DNA from: AP-15 sp963703665 | GTDB lineage: Bacteria; Pseudomonadota; Alphaproteobacteria; ATCC43930; CGMCC-115725 | Direction: 5' to 3' | Assembly (NCBI GenBank): GCA_963703665.1 | Contig: CAVPFB010000010.1 | Location: 357,977-421,976, forward strand | DNA: 64,000 bases | In this document: piece by piece, positions 33,436-42,531 of the stretch | Position numbering within the stretch: position 1 is the first letter of the stretch | Layout of the letters: each line of letters opens with the position of its first letter | Made by a program: the position numbers and the translations under genes | The notes under the pieces: generated by a model | Told to the model about the DNA's origin: nothing | Database searches by the model: none | Seen by the model: the letters and a program-made list of their open reading frames with translations, nothing else

Positions 33436-34827
33436 AGGCGCGGAACATCGTGACGCCCAGCGCGTAGATGTCGGTGGCCTCGTTGCCGGGCTCGCCCTCG
33501 GACATCTCGGGCGCCATATAAGCCGCCGTGCCCGGTATCTCCTCGGGCGGAAAATCCTCCAGCCCAGGGACGCGAACCGCACCGAGATCGATCAGCTTCA
33601 AGGACCCGCCGCCTTCGAGGATCACATTGTCCGGCTTGATGTCGCGATGGATGATGTCGGCGCGATGCAGTGCCGCCACCGCGCGGGCCAAGGTCACGGC
33701 GATGTTCCGACCTTCCTCCAGTCCCAAGGCCGGGCTGCGCGACAGCCGCGTTTCCAGGAGCTCGCCCTGATAGAGCGGCATCACCGTGTAGAGGCACCTC
33801 TGGCGTCCCGGCGGCAGCTCGATGACCCGCCCGACCCCGGGATTGTGCACCCGGGCGCCGACCCAAGCCTCTCGGATGAACGCCGCGCGGTGGGCAGCGA
33901 CGCTGGCGAGCTGCGGCTTGGGGAATTTCAAGGCGACGCTGCCGCCCTCGACCTCGTCCTCGGCGCCGTAGAGCCGGCTGTATCGGCCGTCGGAGATCAG
34001 CGCCCTCAGGACAAATCCGTCGACCGTCTCGCCGCGGACCGGCACCGGGATCACCGGCAATTGCAGCATGGCGGCGCTGATGTCGGCCGATCCCGCCGTC
34101 GGCAGCGCGACCACGTCCAGAACCAACGCAGTGCAATTGTCGTCGCTGTCCGGACTGGAGCGCGGCAGCGACCAATGCCGCGGCGGTATCCTCGGGAGCG
34201 GAGCGGTCGCGCAGGATGTCGGCGATTTCCGGTTCTGTCGAAAAACCCGTGCACGCCGTCGCTGCACAACAAAAAGCGATCGTGCAATGCCACCGGTTGC
34301 GCGGCGTAGTCGAGGCGCACTTCCGCCTCCACCCCCAGCGCGCGGGTCAGCGTGTGCGAGCGACCGGCGCCATCCCGGCGCACATGATCGACCGTGAGAC
34401 AAGCCAGGCGATCTCTACTCAACCGATAGGCACGCGTATCCCCGACGTGCAGCAGGTGGGCGACGCGGCCGCGCAGCACCAGTGCCGTGAACGTGCAGCC
34501 CATTCCGGCGAGCTTCGGATCTTGACGGCCCTGGGTATTGATCCAGCCGTTGAGCGCGTCGATGATCCGGGCGCCCGCCCGTTGTACCTCCATGGTCTCG
34601 GGCAGGTCGCAAAATCCGTCGAGGAAGCCGCGCACCGCGGTTTCGGCCGCGGCGCGACCTCCCTTTGCGCCGCCGATTCCGTCGGCGATCGCCGCGATCA
34701 CCTCCTGCCGCGGCTCGGGCAGCTCCGCGCCGTAGAGGGCGGCGGCGAAATCCTCGTTGTTGCTGCGCAGCCCGGTCTTCGAGGCGAACCCGACGCGGGC
34801 CTGCAGGCCAACCTCAACCGTCGCCAT
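33119..34827 (-). CDS. Bifunctional PP2C phosphatase/Ser-Thr protein kinase (frameshifted)
   Basis: Correcting two extra bases (A-run 34241-34245; near 34150) gives about 568 residues. Residues 1-240 are a PP2C phosphatase: 'GFASKTGLRSNNEDFAAALYG', 'IAAIADGIGGAKGG', 'MGCTFTALVLRGRVAHLLHVGDTRAYRL', 'DRFLLCSDGVHG' and, past the shifts, 'SDDNCTALVLDVV'. Residues about 285-530 are a kinase: 'GSVALKFPKP' (Lys), 'HRADIIHRDIKPDNVILEGGGSLKLIDLGAV' (HRD and DLG) and 'GTAAYMAPEM'. A C-terminal membrane anchor ends the chain ('AALLALALLVSLLLR'). One polypeptide can therefore add and remove phosphate on proteins at the inner membrane. Targets are unknown. Confidence 0.88.
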
Positions 34828-35161
34828 GACGCCGCTTCCGCGGGGTTTCCATTCGTTCGGGTCGTGACGCGGTGGCGAGGGGTGACCGGATTCGCGCTCG
34901 CGGATCAGCGGCAGACCAGGGATTTCTCCGGACGGCGCCGGCGGCAGCTATAACAGCCTTCGATGCTCGACGCGATTTGATCAATCTCGCCCTCCAGCCC
35001 TCACCAAATTCATCAAATGGAGGTTTCCGAACGTATCTATGAACGTCTCGATTGGGATTGCCCAAAATTTCTGCATGTTATTGCCTATATTTTGGGCCAT
35101 TAACCTCGCAGCAGCACAAGCGCTCGGCGGCCCTCGAATGTGCCGCGACGCTCCGCGCCAG
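34828..35161. other. AT-richer gap with an inverted repeat
   Basis: The interval separates the kinase gene from a hypothetical gene on the same strand. From about 34975 it is poorer in GC than its surroundings. GCCCAAAAT (35060-35068) and ATTTTGGGC (35089-35097) form a 9-base perfect stem around 20 bases. No gene is supported; the short forward frame from 35039 lacks coding character after residue 30. Confidence 0.4.
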
Positions 35162-35596
35162 CTATTCGGGCCGGCACCTGTAATAGAGGAAATAGCCGCC
35201 GGTGCTCGACGCGTTGCGTAATTGGAGCTTACCCGTATCGCGTTTCAGGTCAAAAAATCCCTGTTTAGGATCGTGCCAGCTGATCGATTTGTCGGTGATC
35301 TGCGCCGGCAGCAAATCGACGCGGCTGCGATCGAAATCGACGACGACCGGCCAACTCGCGCCGCTGAAGGCATTGGTGCAGCGCAGGTAGAGGATGGCCG
35401 CGCCGGCAGCCCGGGCGTTACCGGCTGAGACCAGCAACAGGACGCCCGCCGCGATCCCGGAAACCACCCAGCGCCGGCGGCTGCGGTCCCTCGCGGCGCG
35501 CGCCCGCAGTGTGGCCGCGGGCACAGATGCGGGCCGATCGAGCATCATCAAACGAGCGCCTCGTCGAGAGCCGGCGACGGTTTTCAATCTAGGCAT
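35162..35596 (-). CDS. Hypothetical exported or membrane-anchored protein
   Basis: The 144-residue frame has a basic N-terminal stretch and one hydrophobic segment ('RWVVSGIAAGVLLLVSAGNARAAGA', residues about 42-66). The mature part of about 80 residues contains two Cys ('ILYLRCTNAFSGASWPVVVDFDRSRVDLL' and 'GYFLYYRCRPE'). An internal ATG at 35548 would shorten the N-terminus. The domain looks like a small secreted beta-rich protein; no family is recognised. Its first codons overlap the sigma-54-like promoter of the divergent amtB. Confidence 0.6.
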   Translation of the reverse strand: MPRLKTVAGSRRGARLMMLDRPASVPAATLRARAARDRSRRRWVVSGIAAGVLLLVSAGNARAAGAAILYLRCTNAFSGASWPVVVDFDRSRVDLLPAQITDKSISWHDPKQGFFDLKRDTGKLQLRNASSTGGYFLYYRCRPE

Positions 35597-35605
35597 GGAT
35601 CTTGC
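35592..35605 (+). promoter_or_regulatory. Sigma-54-like (-24/-12) promoter of the amtB gene
   Basis: GGCATGGATCTTGC has the invariant GG and GC spaced by ten bases and matches the TGGCAC-N5-TTGC consensus well (GGCA and TTGC exact). It lies 97 bases before the amtB ATG at 35702 on the coding strand. NtrC/sigma-54 control of ammonium transporters is well established in proteobacteria; no upstream NtrC site was identified with confidence. Confidence 0.5.
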
Positions 35606-35701
35606 CTCAACGCGGTTCCGAGGGGGTGCACTTCCCGCATTCGCCAGTGACGGACTCGGTTTGAACGCTTGGGTCCGGTGACAACCGCAAGAGGCAGAGA
35701 A

Positions 35702-37039
35702 ATGTTAGTTCCATCGCCGAAATGGCTCGATACCGGCTCCAACGCCTGGCAAATGGCGGCCGCAACCTTTGTCGGCCTGCAAAGCGTGCCCGGGCTGGTG
35801 ATCCTCTATGGGGGCATCGTCAAACGGAAATGGGCGATCAACTCGGCATTCATGGCGCTCTACGCCTTTGCCGCCGTGATGATCGTCTGGGTGCTGTGGG
35901 CTTACAACATGTCGTTCGGCCCGCAGTGGTTCCCGTTCTGGGGTAAGCCCCTGTCGGCTTTGTCCCCCGCCTTCCTGGAGGGGCAGGCGACGATCCCGGC
36001 CGCCGCCTCGGGCATGCCGCCCTTGGCGTTCCCGATGGCGACGATGATGTTCTTCCAGTTCGTCTTCGCCGCGATCACCGTGATCATCCTCGCCGGTTCG
36101 CTGATCGGGCGGATGAATTTCAAGGCGTGGGTCATCTTCGTGCCGTTGTGGATGACCTTTGTCTACACGGTCGGCGCATTCAGCATCTGGGGTGGCGGTT
36201 GGCTGGCTCAGCTCGGGGCGCTCGATTTCTCCGGCGGCTATGTGATCCATCTCGCCGCCGGCACCTCGGGCTTTGTCGCTGCGGCGGTGATCGGCCCGCG
36301 CATCGCGCAGGATCGCGACCATTTCCCGCCGAACAGCCTGCTGATGGCGTTGGCCGGCGCCGGCATCCTGTGGCTCGGCTGGAACGGATTCAACGGCGGC
36401 GACCCCTACTTCGCCAATGCCGACGCCTCGGCCGCGGTGCTCAACACGAACCTTTGCACCTGTGTCGCGCTGCTGGTCTGGACGATGATGGATTCGATGG
36501 TCTACGGCAAGCCGTCGGTGGTCGGCGCGATCAACGGCATGATCGCCGGCCTCGTCGGCATCACTCCGGCGGCGGGCTATGTGAGCGGCTGGGGCGCGAT
36601 CATCATCGGCATCTGCGCCGGCATCATTCCCTGGTTCTTCATGAACAAGGTGCAGAAGACGGCGCTGTTCGCAAGGGTTGACGACACCCTCAGCGTGCTG
36701 TCGACCCACGGCGTCGCCGGCTTGATGGGCGGCCTGTTGACCGGTATCCTCGCCAACCCGGACATGATCGAATACATCGGGACCGAGAAGGACGCGCCGG
36801 GCGTGAGCGGAACCGGCTGGTTCTACGGCAGCTTTCATCAGTTCCTGCTGCAGGTCTACGCGGCGGCGTTCATCATCGTGCTCAACGTCGTCGCTACCTT
36901 CGTCATCCTAAAGGTGATCTCGATCTTCGTGGCCTTGCGGATGGACGAGGCGACGCTGCGCGTCGGCGACGATGCGGTTCACGGCGAAACGGCCTACAAT
37001 TTCGGTGACGGAGAGGAAGTACCCGCCGTCGCCGAATAG
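35702..37039 (+). CDS. amtB: Ammonium transporter (Amt/MEP/Rh family), first copy
   Basis: About 445 residues with eleven membrane segments. Family landmarks include 'GSNAWQMAAATFVGLQSVPGLVILYGGIVKRKWAINS', 'FSGGYVIHLAAGTSGFVAAAVIGPR' with the first pore His, 'GAGILWLGWNGFNGG', 'GAINGMIAGLVGITPAAGYVSGWGAIIIGI' and 'VLSTHGVAGLMGGLLTGI' with the second pore His. It lacks a cleavable leader and starts at the ATG behind gaggcagagaa. It is followed by a second amt and a P-II gene, the usual regulator that plugs the channel. A sigma-54-like promoter lies upstream. Confidence 0.93.
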   Translation: MLVPSPKWLDTGSNAWQMAAATFVGLQSVPGLVILYGGIVKRKWAINSAFMALYAFAAVMIVWVLWAYNMSFGPQWFPFWGKPLSALSPAFLEGQATIPAAASGMPPLAFPMATMMFFQFVFAAITVIILAGSLIGRMNFKAWVIFVPLWMTFVYTVGAFSIWGGGWLAQLGALDFSGGYVIHLAAGTSGFVAAAVIGPRIAQDRDHFPPNSLLMALAGAGILWLGWNGFNGGDPYFANADASAAVLNTNLCTCVALLVWTMMDSMVYGKPSVVGAINGMIAGLVGITPAAGYVSGWGAIIIGICAGIIPWFFMNKVQKTALFARVDDTLSVLSTHGVAGLMGGLLTGILANPDMIEYIGTEKDAPGVSGTGWFYGSFHQFLLQVYAAAFIIVLNVVATFVILKVISIFVALRMDEATLRVGDDAVHGETAYNFGDGEEVPAVAE

Positions 37040-37246
37040 GCCGCAGCACTCGATCCTGGTGGGGCGGAGGGCCGGTCGCGGCGACCGGCCCCGTCCGGTT
37101 GAGCGCATCCCGAACCTGATTTGCCAGGCGCTGCGCAGAACGCGTCAGTTTGCGCGATTGGCGAGGCCGGCGGGACCGAGAATTGTTCGCGACAGCCGCC
37201 CACCTCATCGGCAAAGGTCAACGGGTTCCGCCGAGAAGGCAAAAGG

Positions 37247-38583
37247 ATGAGACTATTATATCGTTGCGGGCGACTCGCACTTTTGGCTGCCGTGCCGGTA
37301 TCGCTGATGGCCGCTTCGGCCCTGGCGCAGACGCCCGCTCCGGCGGCGTCGGCCGCTGCTCCAAAGCTCGACAGCGGCGACACCGCATGGATGCTGACTT
37401 CGGTGGCGTTGGTGCTGATGATGACCATTCCCGGCCTGGCGCTGTTCTAAGGGGGCATGGTCCGCAAGATGAACGTGCTGTCGACGGTGATGCAGAGCTT
37501 TGCCGTGACCTGTCTCGTCACCGTGCTGTGGACGGTCGTCGGCTACAGCTTTGCCTTCACCAGGGGATCGCCGTTTCTAGGCGGTTTGAGCCGCTTTCTG
37601 CTGTTCGGGATGACGATGACGACGGTCAACGGTCTGGCCCCGACCATCCCCGAATCGGTCTATATGTGTTTTCAGATGACCTTCGCGATCATCACCCCGG
37701 CGCTGATCTGCGGGGCGATCGCCGACCGCATGAAATTTTCGGCGCTCTTATGGTTCATCGGGCTGTGGAGCCTGTGCGTTTACGCGCCGATCGCGCACTG
37801 GGTGTGGGGTGCGGACGGTTTCCTGAACGGCGCCGGGGTGCTCGATTTCGCCGGCGGCACCGTCGTGCACATCAATTCCGGGGTCGCCGGGCTGATGGCG
37901 GCGCTGGTTCTGGGCAAGCGCCGCGGCTACGGCGCCGAGCCGATGGCGCCGCACAACCTGGTTCTCAGCGTGATCGGGGCCTCGCTCCTATGGGTCGGCT
38001 GGTTCGGCTTCAACGCCGGCTCGGCGACCGCCGCCAACAGCAACGCCGGCATGGCGATGACGGTGACCCAGATCGCCACCGCCACGGCGGCATTAGCGTG
38101 GATGTTCGCCGAATGGATCACCAAAGGAAAACCCAGCGTTCTGGGGATCATCTCGGGGGCTGTCGCCGGACTGGTGGGATCACCCCGGCCTCCGGCTTTG
38201 TCGACCCGCGCGGCGCGCTGATAATCGGCGTTGCTGCCGGGATCGTCTGCTATTGGAGCACCACCGGCCTCAAGCATGCGATGGGATATGACGACAGCCT
38301 CGATGCCTTTGGCGTGCACGGCATCGGCGGCGCGGTCGGCGCGATCCTGACCGGCGTCCTCGCCGTCGCCTGGGTCGGCGGACCGGGCAAGAGCGGCTTG
38401 ATCGACGGCAACCCGCACCAGGTTGTCGTGCAGCTCTACGCCGTCGCCGTGACCGTGGTCTACGACGCGATCGTTTCGCTGATCCTTTTGAAGCTCGTCG
38501 ATCTGACGATTGGGTTGCGCGTCGACCGCGACATCGAACGCGAGGGCCTCGATTTGGCGATCCACGGCGAGGCGGTGCAATGA
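37247..38583 (+). CDS. amtB: Ammonium transporter, second copy (interrupted by a stop and a frameshift)
   Basis: The gene encodes a leader-bearing Amt of about 445 residues (signal 'LALLAAVPVSLMAASALAQ'). A TAA at 37448-37450 replaces the expected Tyr codon of 'GLALFYGGMVRKMN'. A one-base deletion near 38178 breaks 'GAVAGLVG-ITPASGFVDPRGA'. Between and beyond these, everything is conserved: 'FAGGTVVHINSGVAGLMAALVLGKR', 'NLVLSVIGASLLWVGWFGFNAGS' and 'DAFGVHGIGGAVGAILTGVL'. If real, the copy is a recent pseudogene; if not, both sites are errors. It is closer to the classical E. coli-type AmtB than the first copy and lies directly before glnK. Confidence 0.88.
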
Positions 38584-38632
38584 GCGGTGCCGAGCTGGCC
38601 GACTGTCCAATGCCATGCACAATGGTGCAGCC

Positions 38633-38971
38633 ATGAAAAAGGTTGAAGCGATCATCAAGCCATTCAAGCTCGACGAGGTCAAAGACGCGTTGCACGAGGT
38701 CGGCGTCACCGGTATGACGGTCAGCGAGGTCAAAGGCTGCGGGCGGCAGAAAGGACACACCGAGGTTTATCGCGGCGCGGAATACGTGATCGATTTTCTG
38801 CCCAAGATCAAAATTGAGGTGGTGCTCGACGACGCCCTGGTCGAGCGCGCAGTGCACGCGATCCAGGACGCCGCTCGCACCGACAAGATCGGCGACGGCA
38901 AGATCTTTGTGGTGCCGATCGAGCAGGCGATCCGCATCCGCACCGGCGAGCACGGGTCGGACGCCGTATGA
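38633..38971 (+). CDS. glnK: Nitrogen regulatory protein P-II (GlnK/GlnB)
   Basis: The 112-residue protein begins MKKVEAIIKPFKLDEVKDAL. It carries the T-loop 'GCGRQKGHTEVYRGAEYVIDFLPKIKIEVV', with the uridylylated Tyr of 'EVYRGAEY', and the C-terminal 'TDKIGDGKIFVVPIEQAIRIRTGEHGSDA' ATP/2-oxoglutarate region. It signals nitrogen and carbon status and, as a GlnK, gates the ammonium channel encoded upstream. The link to amtB is the classical glnK context. It ends 43 bases from the convergent protease gene. Confidence 0.95.
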   Translation: MKKVEAIIKPFKLDEVKDALHEVGVTGMTVSEVKGCGRQKGHTEVYRGAEYVIDFLPKIKIEVVLDDALVERAVHAIQDAARTDKIGDGKIFVVPIEQAIRIRTGEHGSDAV

Positions 38972-39014
38972 ATGGGCCATCCGCCGGACCGGCCCGGCGA
39001 AATTAGCCTGAAGT

Positions 39015-40874
39015 TCAGGAGGTCGCGGCTGGGGCCGGTTTCTGGAGAGCCGGCAACAGATCCGCGACTGGCTGGATCTGGCGCCTCAGCTGCTCGATTT
39101 CGGGTTCGTCCAGGGTTTCGGTGTGGAGCAGAGCTGCGGCAGTGCGGTCGAGCACCGCGCGGTTGCGCTGCAGAACCGCGGTGGCCATCGCGAAGGCATG
39201 GTCGACAAAGCCGCGCACCGCGCGATCCACTGCTTGCGCCGTCGCTTCGCCATAGCTGCGCTCCTGCGGCATCGGCAGGGTGGGCTGCAGGAAGGGCGAG
39301 CGGTCGCGGTCATAGGTGACGTTGCCGAGCGCCTCGCTCATGCCGTAGCGCAGGACCATCGCCCGGGCGATGTCGGTCGCTTTGGCGAGGTCGTCGGCCG
39401 CGCCGGTCGAGATCTCGTCGAAGACGAGCTGCTCCGAGGCCCTGCCGCCCAACAGGGCCGCCATCTTGTGGTCGAGCTCGGCCCGGGTCATCAGATAGCG
39501 GTCCTCGATCGGCCGCTGGATCGTATAGCCGAGCGCGCCGACCCCGTGCGGGATGATCGACACCTTGTGCACAGTCTCGGTGGTCGACAACGCCAATCCG
39601 ACAATGGCGTGCCCGAGCTCGTGGTAGGCGACGACGCGCCGCTCCAACGGATTGAGGATGCGGTTGCGCTTTTCGAGGCCGGCGACCATGCGCTCGATCG
39701 CCGCGTTGAAATCGGCCATCGTGACGGCGTCGGCATTGCGCCTGGTGGCGAGCAGGGTCGCCTCGTTGACCAGATTGGCGAGATCGGCGCCGGTGAAGCC
39801 CGGGGTCAGCGCCGCGATCTCTTCCGGCACCACGTCGGGCGCGAGCTTCGACTTTTTCAAATGGACGGTGAGGATCTCGACGCGTCCTCTCTTGTCCGGC
39901 CGGTCGACCAGGATCTGGCGGTCGAACCGTCCCGCGCGCAACAGCGCCGGATCGAGCACCTCGGGCCGGTTGGTGGCGGCGAGCAGAACGAGCCCGCTGG
40001 TCGGGTCGAAACCGTCGAGCTCGGCCAAGAGCTGGTTCAGGGTCTGGTCCTTCTCGTCGTGGCCGCCGCCGGCAAAAGCGCCGCGGGCACGGCCGAGCGC
40101 ATCGAGCTCGTCGATAAAGATGATCGCCGGCGCATGCTGGCGCGCCTGCTCGAACAGGTCGCGCACCCGGGCGGCGCCGACGCCGACGAACATCTCGACG
40201 AATTCCGAGCCCGAGATCGAAAAGAACGGCACCCCGGCCTCGCCGGCAACGGCGCGGGCGAGCAAGGTCTTGCCGGTTCCCGGCGGGCCGACCAGCAGCA
40301 CGCCCTTGGGCGGGCGGCCGCCGAGCCGCCCATAGGTCGTCGGGTCTTTCAGAAAGTTGACGATCTCGACCAGCTCGTCCTTGGCCTCGTCGACCCCGGC
40401 GACATCGGCAAAGGTGACCTTGGTCTCCTTCTCGACATAGATCTTGGCGCGGCTCTTGCCGATCTGCATCAACCCGCCGAGCCCGCCCTGCCCCATCCGG
40501 CGGATGGCGAATATCCAGATCCCGACAAATACGATCGCCGGCAGGATCCACGACAACAGGTCGCGGATCCAGTGGCTCTCGATCACCCCGCTGTAGGTGA
40601 CGCCGTGCTTGTCGAGACTTTGCGCCAGGTCGTGGGGGACCCGCGTGGTGATGAAGTCCTTGAGCTTGTCGGGTTCCGCCTTTTTCAGCGAGCCGGTGAT
40701 GTAGTTCTGGGCGATCTCGACCTGGGCGACCTTGCCGTCGTCGAGCAGGGTCTGAAAGCGGCTGTAGGGGATCGGCGTCCGCTCGGTGCTTTGCAGATAA
40801 AGGCTCTGAATCCACAGCATCCCGAGAACCGCAGCGATTACGTACCAGAAATTGATGTGAAACTTCTTGTCCAT
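39015..40874 (-). CDS. ftsH: ATP-dependent zinc metalloprotease FtsH-family protein
   Basis: The 619-residue protein has an N-terminal membrane segment (residues about 8-25), a periplasmic part and a second one ('ILPAIVFVGIWIFAIRRM'). The AAA domain follows: 'GPPGTGKTLLARAVAGEAGVPFFSISGSEFVEMFVGVGAARVRDLFEQA', 'APAIIFIDELDALGRARGA' and 'TNRPEVLDPALLRAGRFDRQI'. The M41 protease has 'VVAYHELGHAIVGLAL' (HExGH) and 'TGAADDLAKATDIARAMVLRYGMSE'. It degrades membrane and regulatory proteins. The periplasmic loop is longer and more diverged than in typical housekeeping FtsH, so this may be a second, accessory paralogue. Confidence 0.92.
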   Translation of the reverse strand: MDKKFHINFWYVIAAVLGMLWIQSLYLQSTERTPIPYSRFQTLLDDGKVAQVEIAQNYITGSLKKAEPDKLKDFITTRVPHDLAQSLDKHGVTYSGVIESHWIRDLLSWILPAIVFVGIWIFAIRRMGQGGLGGLMQIGKSRAKIYVEKETKVTFADVAGVDEAKDELVEIVNFLKDPTTYGRLGGRPPKGVLLVGPPGTGKTLLARAVAGEAGVPFFSISGSEFVEMFVGVGAARVRDLFEQARQHAPAIIFIDELDALGRARGAFAGGGHDEKDQTLNQLLAELDGFDPTSGLVLLAATNRPEVLDPALLRAGRFDRQILVDRPDKRGRVEILTVHLKKSKLAPDVVPEEIAALTPGFTGADLANLVNEATLLATRRNADAVTMADFNAAIERMVAGLEKRNRILNPLERRVVAYHELGHAIVGLALSTTETVHKVSIIPHGVGALGYTIQRPIEDRYLMTRAELDHKMAALLGGRASEQLVFDEISTGAADDLAKATDIARAMVLRYGMSEALGNVTYDRDRSPFLQPTLPMPQERSYGEATAQAVDRAVRGFVDHAFAMATAVLQRNRAVLDRTAAALLHTETLDEPEIEQLRRQIQPVADLLPALQKPAPAATS

Positions 40875-40996
40875 GGCAGGCGTCCTGGGGCCTTTCGCGG
40901 GTCGCGCCGGGGCGTCCTATCGGCTCGGCGCCCTGCTAAGCGGCAATTGCGGCGTTATAGCGCAGTCGGGCCGGCGAGGCTGCATCGCCGGCGAAG

Positions 40997-42277
40997 TCAG
41001 ATCTCGTCTGCGCCAACCGGGGCTTCGGGGGTCGTCAGGGTGCGGCGCGCCACGCGTTCGAGCGTGAGCCCCTGGACTACGATCGTGAATACGACGATCC
41101 CGTAAGCAATTGTCAACATCGCATCTTTATAAGGGGTCGCCGGCAGGGACAGCGCCAGCGCCACCGAGATGCCGCCGCGCAACCCGCCCCAGGTCAGGAC
41201 CAGGAACGAGCCAAAGCGGCTGGGCAGATGAAGACTGAGAGGCAGAGCCGAAGCGGTAACGCTGAGCCAGCGCGCCGCGAGCGCGATCGGGATCATGACC
41301 GCGGTGGCGGCGAGCGCGCGCGCCGCCAGGTCGATCGCTGCGATCTCGAGCCCGATCAGCAGGAACAGCAGCGCGTTCAGCGTATCGTCGACCAAAAGCC
41401 AGAATGTCTTCAGATGCTGCCGGGTCACCTCGCTCATCGCGCGTTCCATCCCTTGATTGCCGATCAGGATGCCGGCGACGACGACGGCGACCGGGCCCGA
41501 GACCTCGAGGATGCCGGCGAGGCTGTAGGTGCCGGTGACCAGCGCCAGCGAAATGATCAGCTCGACATTGTAATCGTCGATCCCGCGGAGCAGCACAAAG
41601 GCGGCATAGCCGAGAACGAGGCCGAGGACGCCGCCGCCGACCGCGGAGCGCAGAAAGTCGCCGGCGATCGCCAGCGGGCCGTGAGCCTCGCCGCCGCCGC
41701 CGGTCGCCAGGGGCAACAGCAGGGTAAACAAGACGACGGCGATGCCGTCGTTGAACAGGCTCTCGCCGGCGATGATCGCCTGCAGATATTGCGGGATGGC
41801 GGCGCGACGCAGAACCAGCAGCACCGCGACCGGGTCGGTTGGCGAAATCAGGGCGCCGAACACCAGGCACCAGGCGGGCGGGATCCCGATCCCCAGCATC
41901 GCCGACACGCTCAAAAGCGCCGCGGCGATCAGCGCCGTCGACAGCAGGGTGCCGAAAATGGCCAGCACCAGCACCGTCCATTTGCGGGTGACGAGCTCGG
42001 CGAAATCGACCTCCAACGCGCCCGCGAACAGCAGAAAGCTCAGGAACCCGTTGAGCAGCGCGACCGGCAGATTGACGCCGGCGAGCAGGCTGCGCAGGGC
42101 GGGCTTGAGCCCGAGCTGCGGCATCGCGGCGCCGACGGCGATCAATATGATTGCACTCAGCAGCGCGAGGAGCAGCAGCCCGACTGTCAACGGCAAGCGG
42201 AAAATCCGGTGATTCAGGTAACCAAAGATAGCGGCCAGCACCAAAAGCAATGCCAACAAGTCAAACGGGGATCGCAT
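40997..42277 (-). CDS. Sodium/proton antiporter, CPA1 (NhaP-like) family
   Basis: About 426 residues with 12-13 membrane segments. The ion-binding motif of electroneutral CPA1 antiporters is visible in 'FGALISPTDPVAVLLVLRRAAIPQYLQAIIAGESLFNDGIAVVLFTLLLP' (SPTDP followed by Asn-Asp). 'FLLFAGALEVDFAELVTRKW' and 'LVLTWGGLRGGISVALALSLP' are also typical. It exchanges Na+ or K+ for H+ across the inner membrane. It is divergent from the MlaC/HpnM gene. Confidence 0.9.
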   Translation of the reverse strand: MRSPFDLLALLLVLAAIFGYLNHRIFRLPLTVGLLLLALLSAIILIAVGAAMPQLGLKPALRSLLAGVNLPVALLNGFLSFLLFAGALEVDFAELVTRKWTVLVLAIFGTLLSTALIAAALLSVSAMLGIGIPPAWCLVFGALISPTDPVAVLLVLRRAAIPQYLQAIIAGESLFNDGIAVVLFTLLLPLATGGGGEAHGPLAIAGDFLRSAVGGGVLGLVLGYAAFVLLRGIDDYNVELIISLALVTGTYSLAGILEVSGPVAVVVAGILIGNQGMERAMSEVTRQHLKTFWLLVDDTLNALLFLLIGLEIAAIDLAARALAATAVMIPIALAARWLSVTASALPLSLHLPSRFGSFLVLTWGGLRGGISVALALSLPATPYKDAMLTIAYGIVVFTIVVQGLTLERVARRTLTTPEAPVGADEI

Positions 42278-42531
42278 GTCGCACCAATATTTGCGAGGCT
42301 GACCAGGACAGGCGCATCATGCCGTTGCGCTCACCAGCGTGGCGGCGATGTCACGCAGCCCCCGAAGCGCTGCGGCACGAAAGTAAACGCGCTCGTGGTG
42401 CGGAGCGCGCCATGTGCAAGAGCGTCTCTCGGGGCATCGTAATGAGCCGGCCGCAGCGCAGCCATGCACTTGAATGTCGCGGGGGCGGGCGCACCTAGAC
42501 GGGCGGGAGACAGGATTTAAAGAGACCAGCC

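Noticed and set aside
35039..35221. A 60-residue forward frame beginning MNVSIGIAQNFCMLL
   Set aside because: It starts with a hydrophobic stretch but has no ribosome-binding site. Its second half overlaps the end of a better-supported reverse gene.
38616..38629. TGCAC-AATG-GTGCA inverted repeat just before glnK as an NtrC site
   Set aside because: The half-sites resemble NtrC boxes but the spacer is about three bases too short, and it lies within 20 bases of the start codon.
39123..41105. A 660-residue forward reading frame opposite the FtsH gene
   Set aside because: It is antisense to a protease with complete AAA and HExGH motifs. Its composition (Arg, Gly, Val, His-rich) is that of mirror sequence in high-GC DNA.
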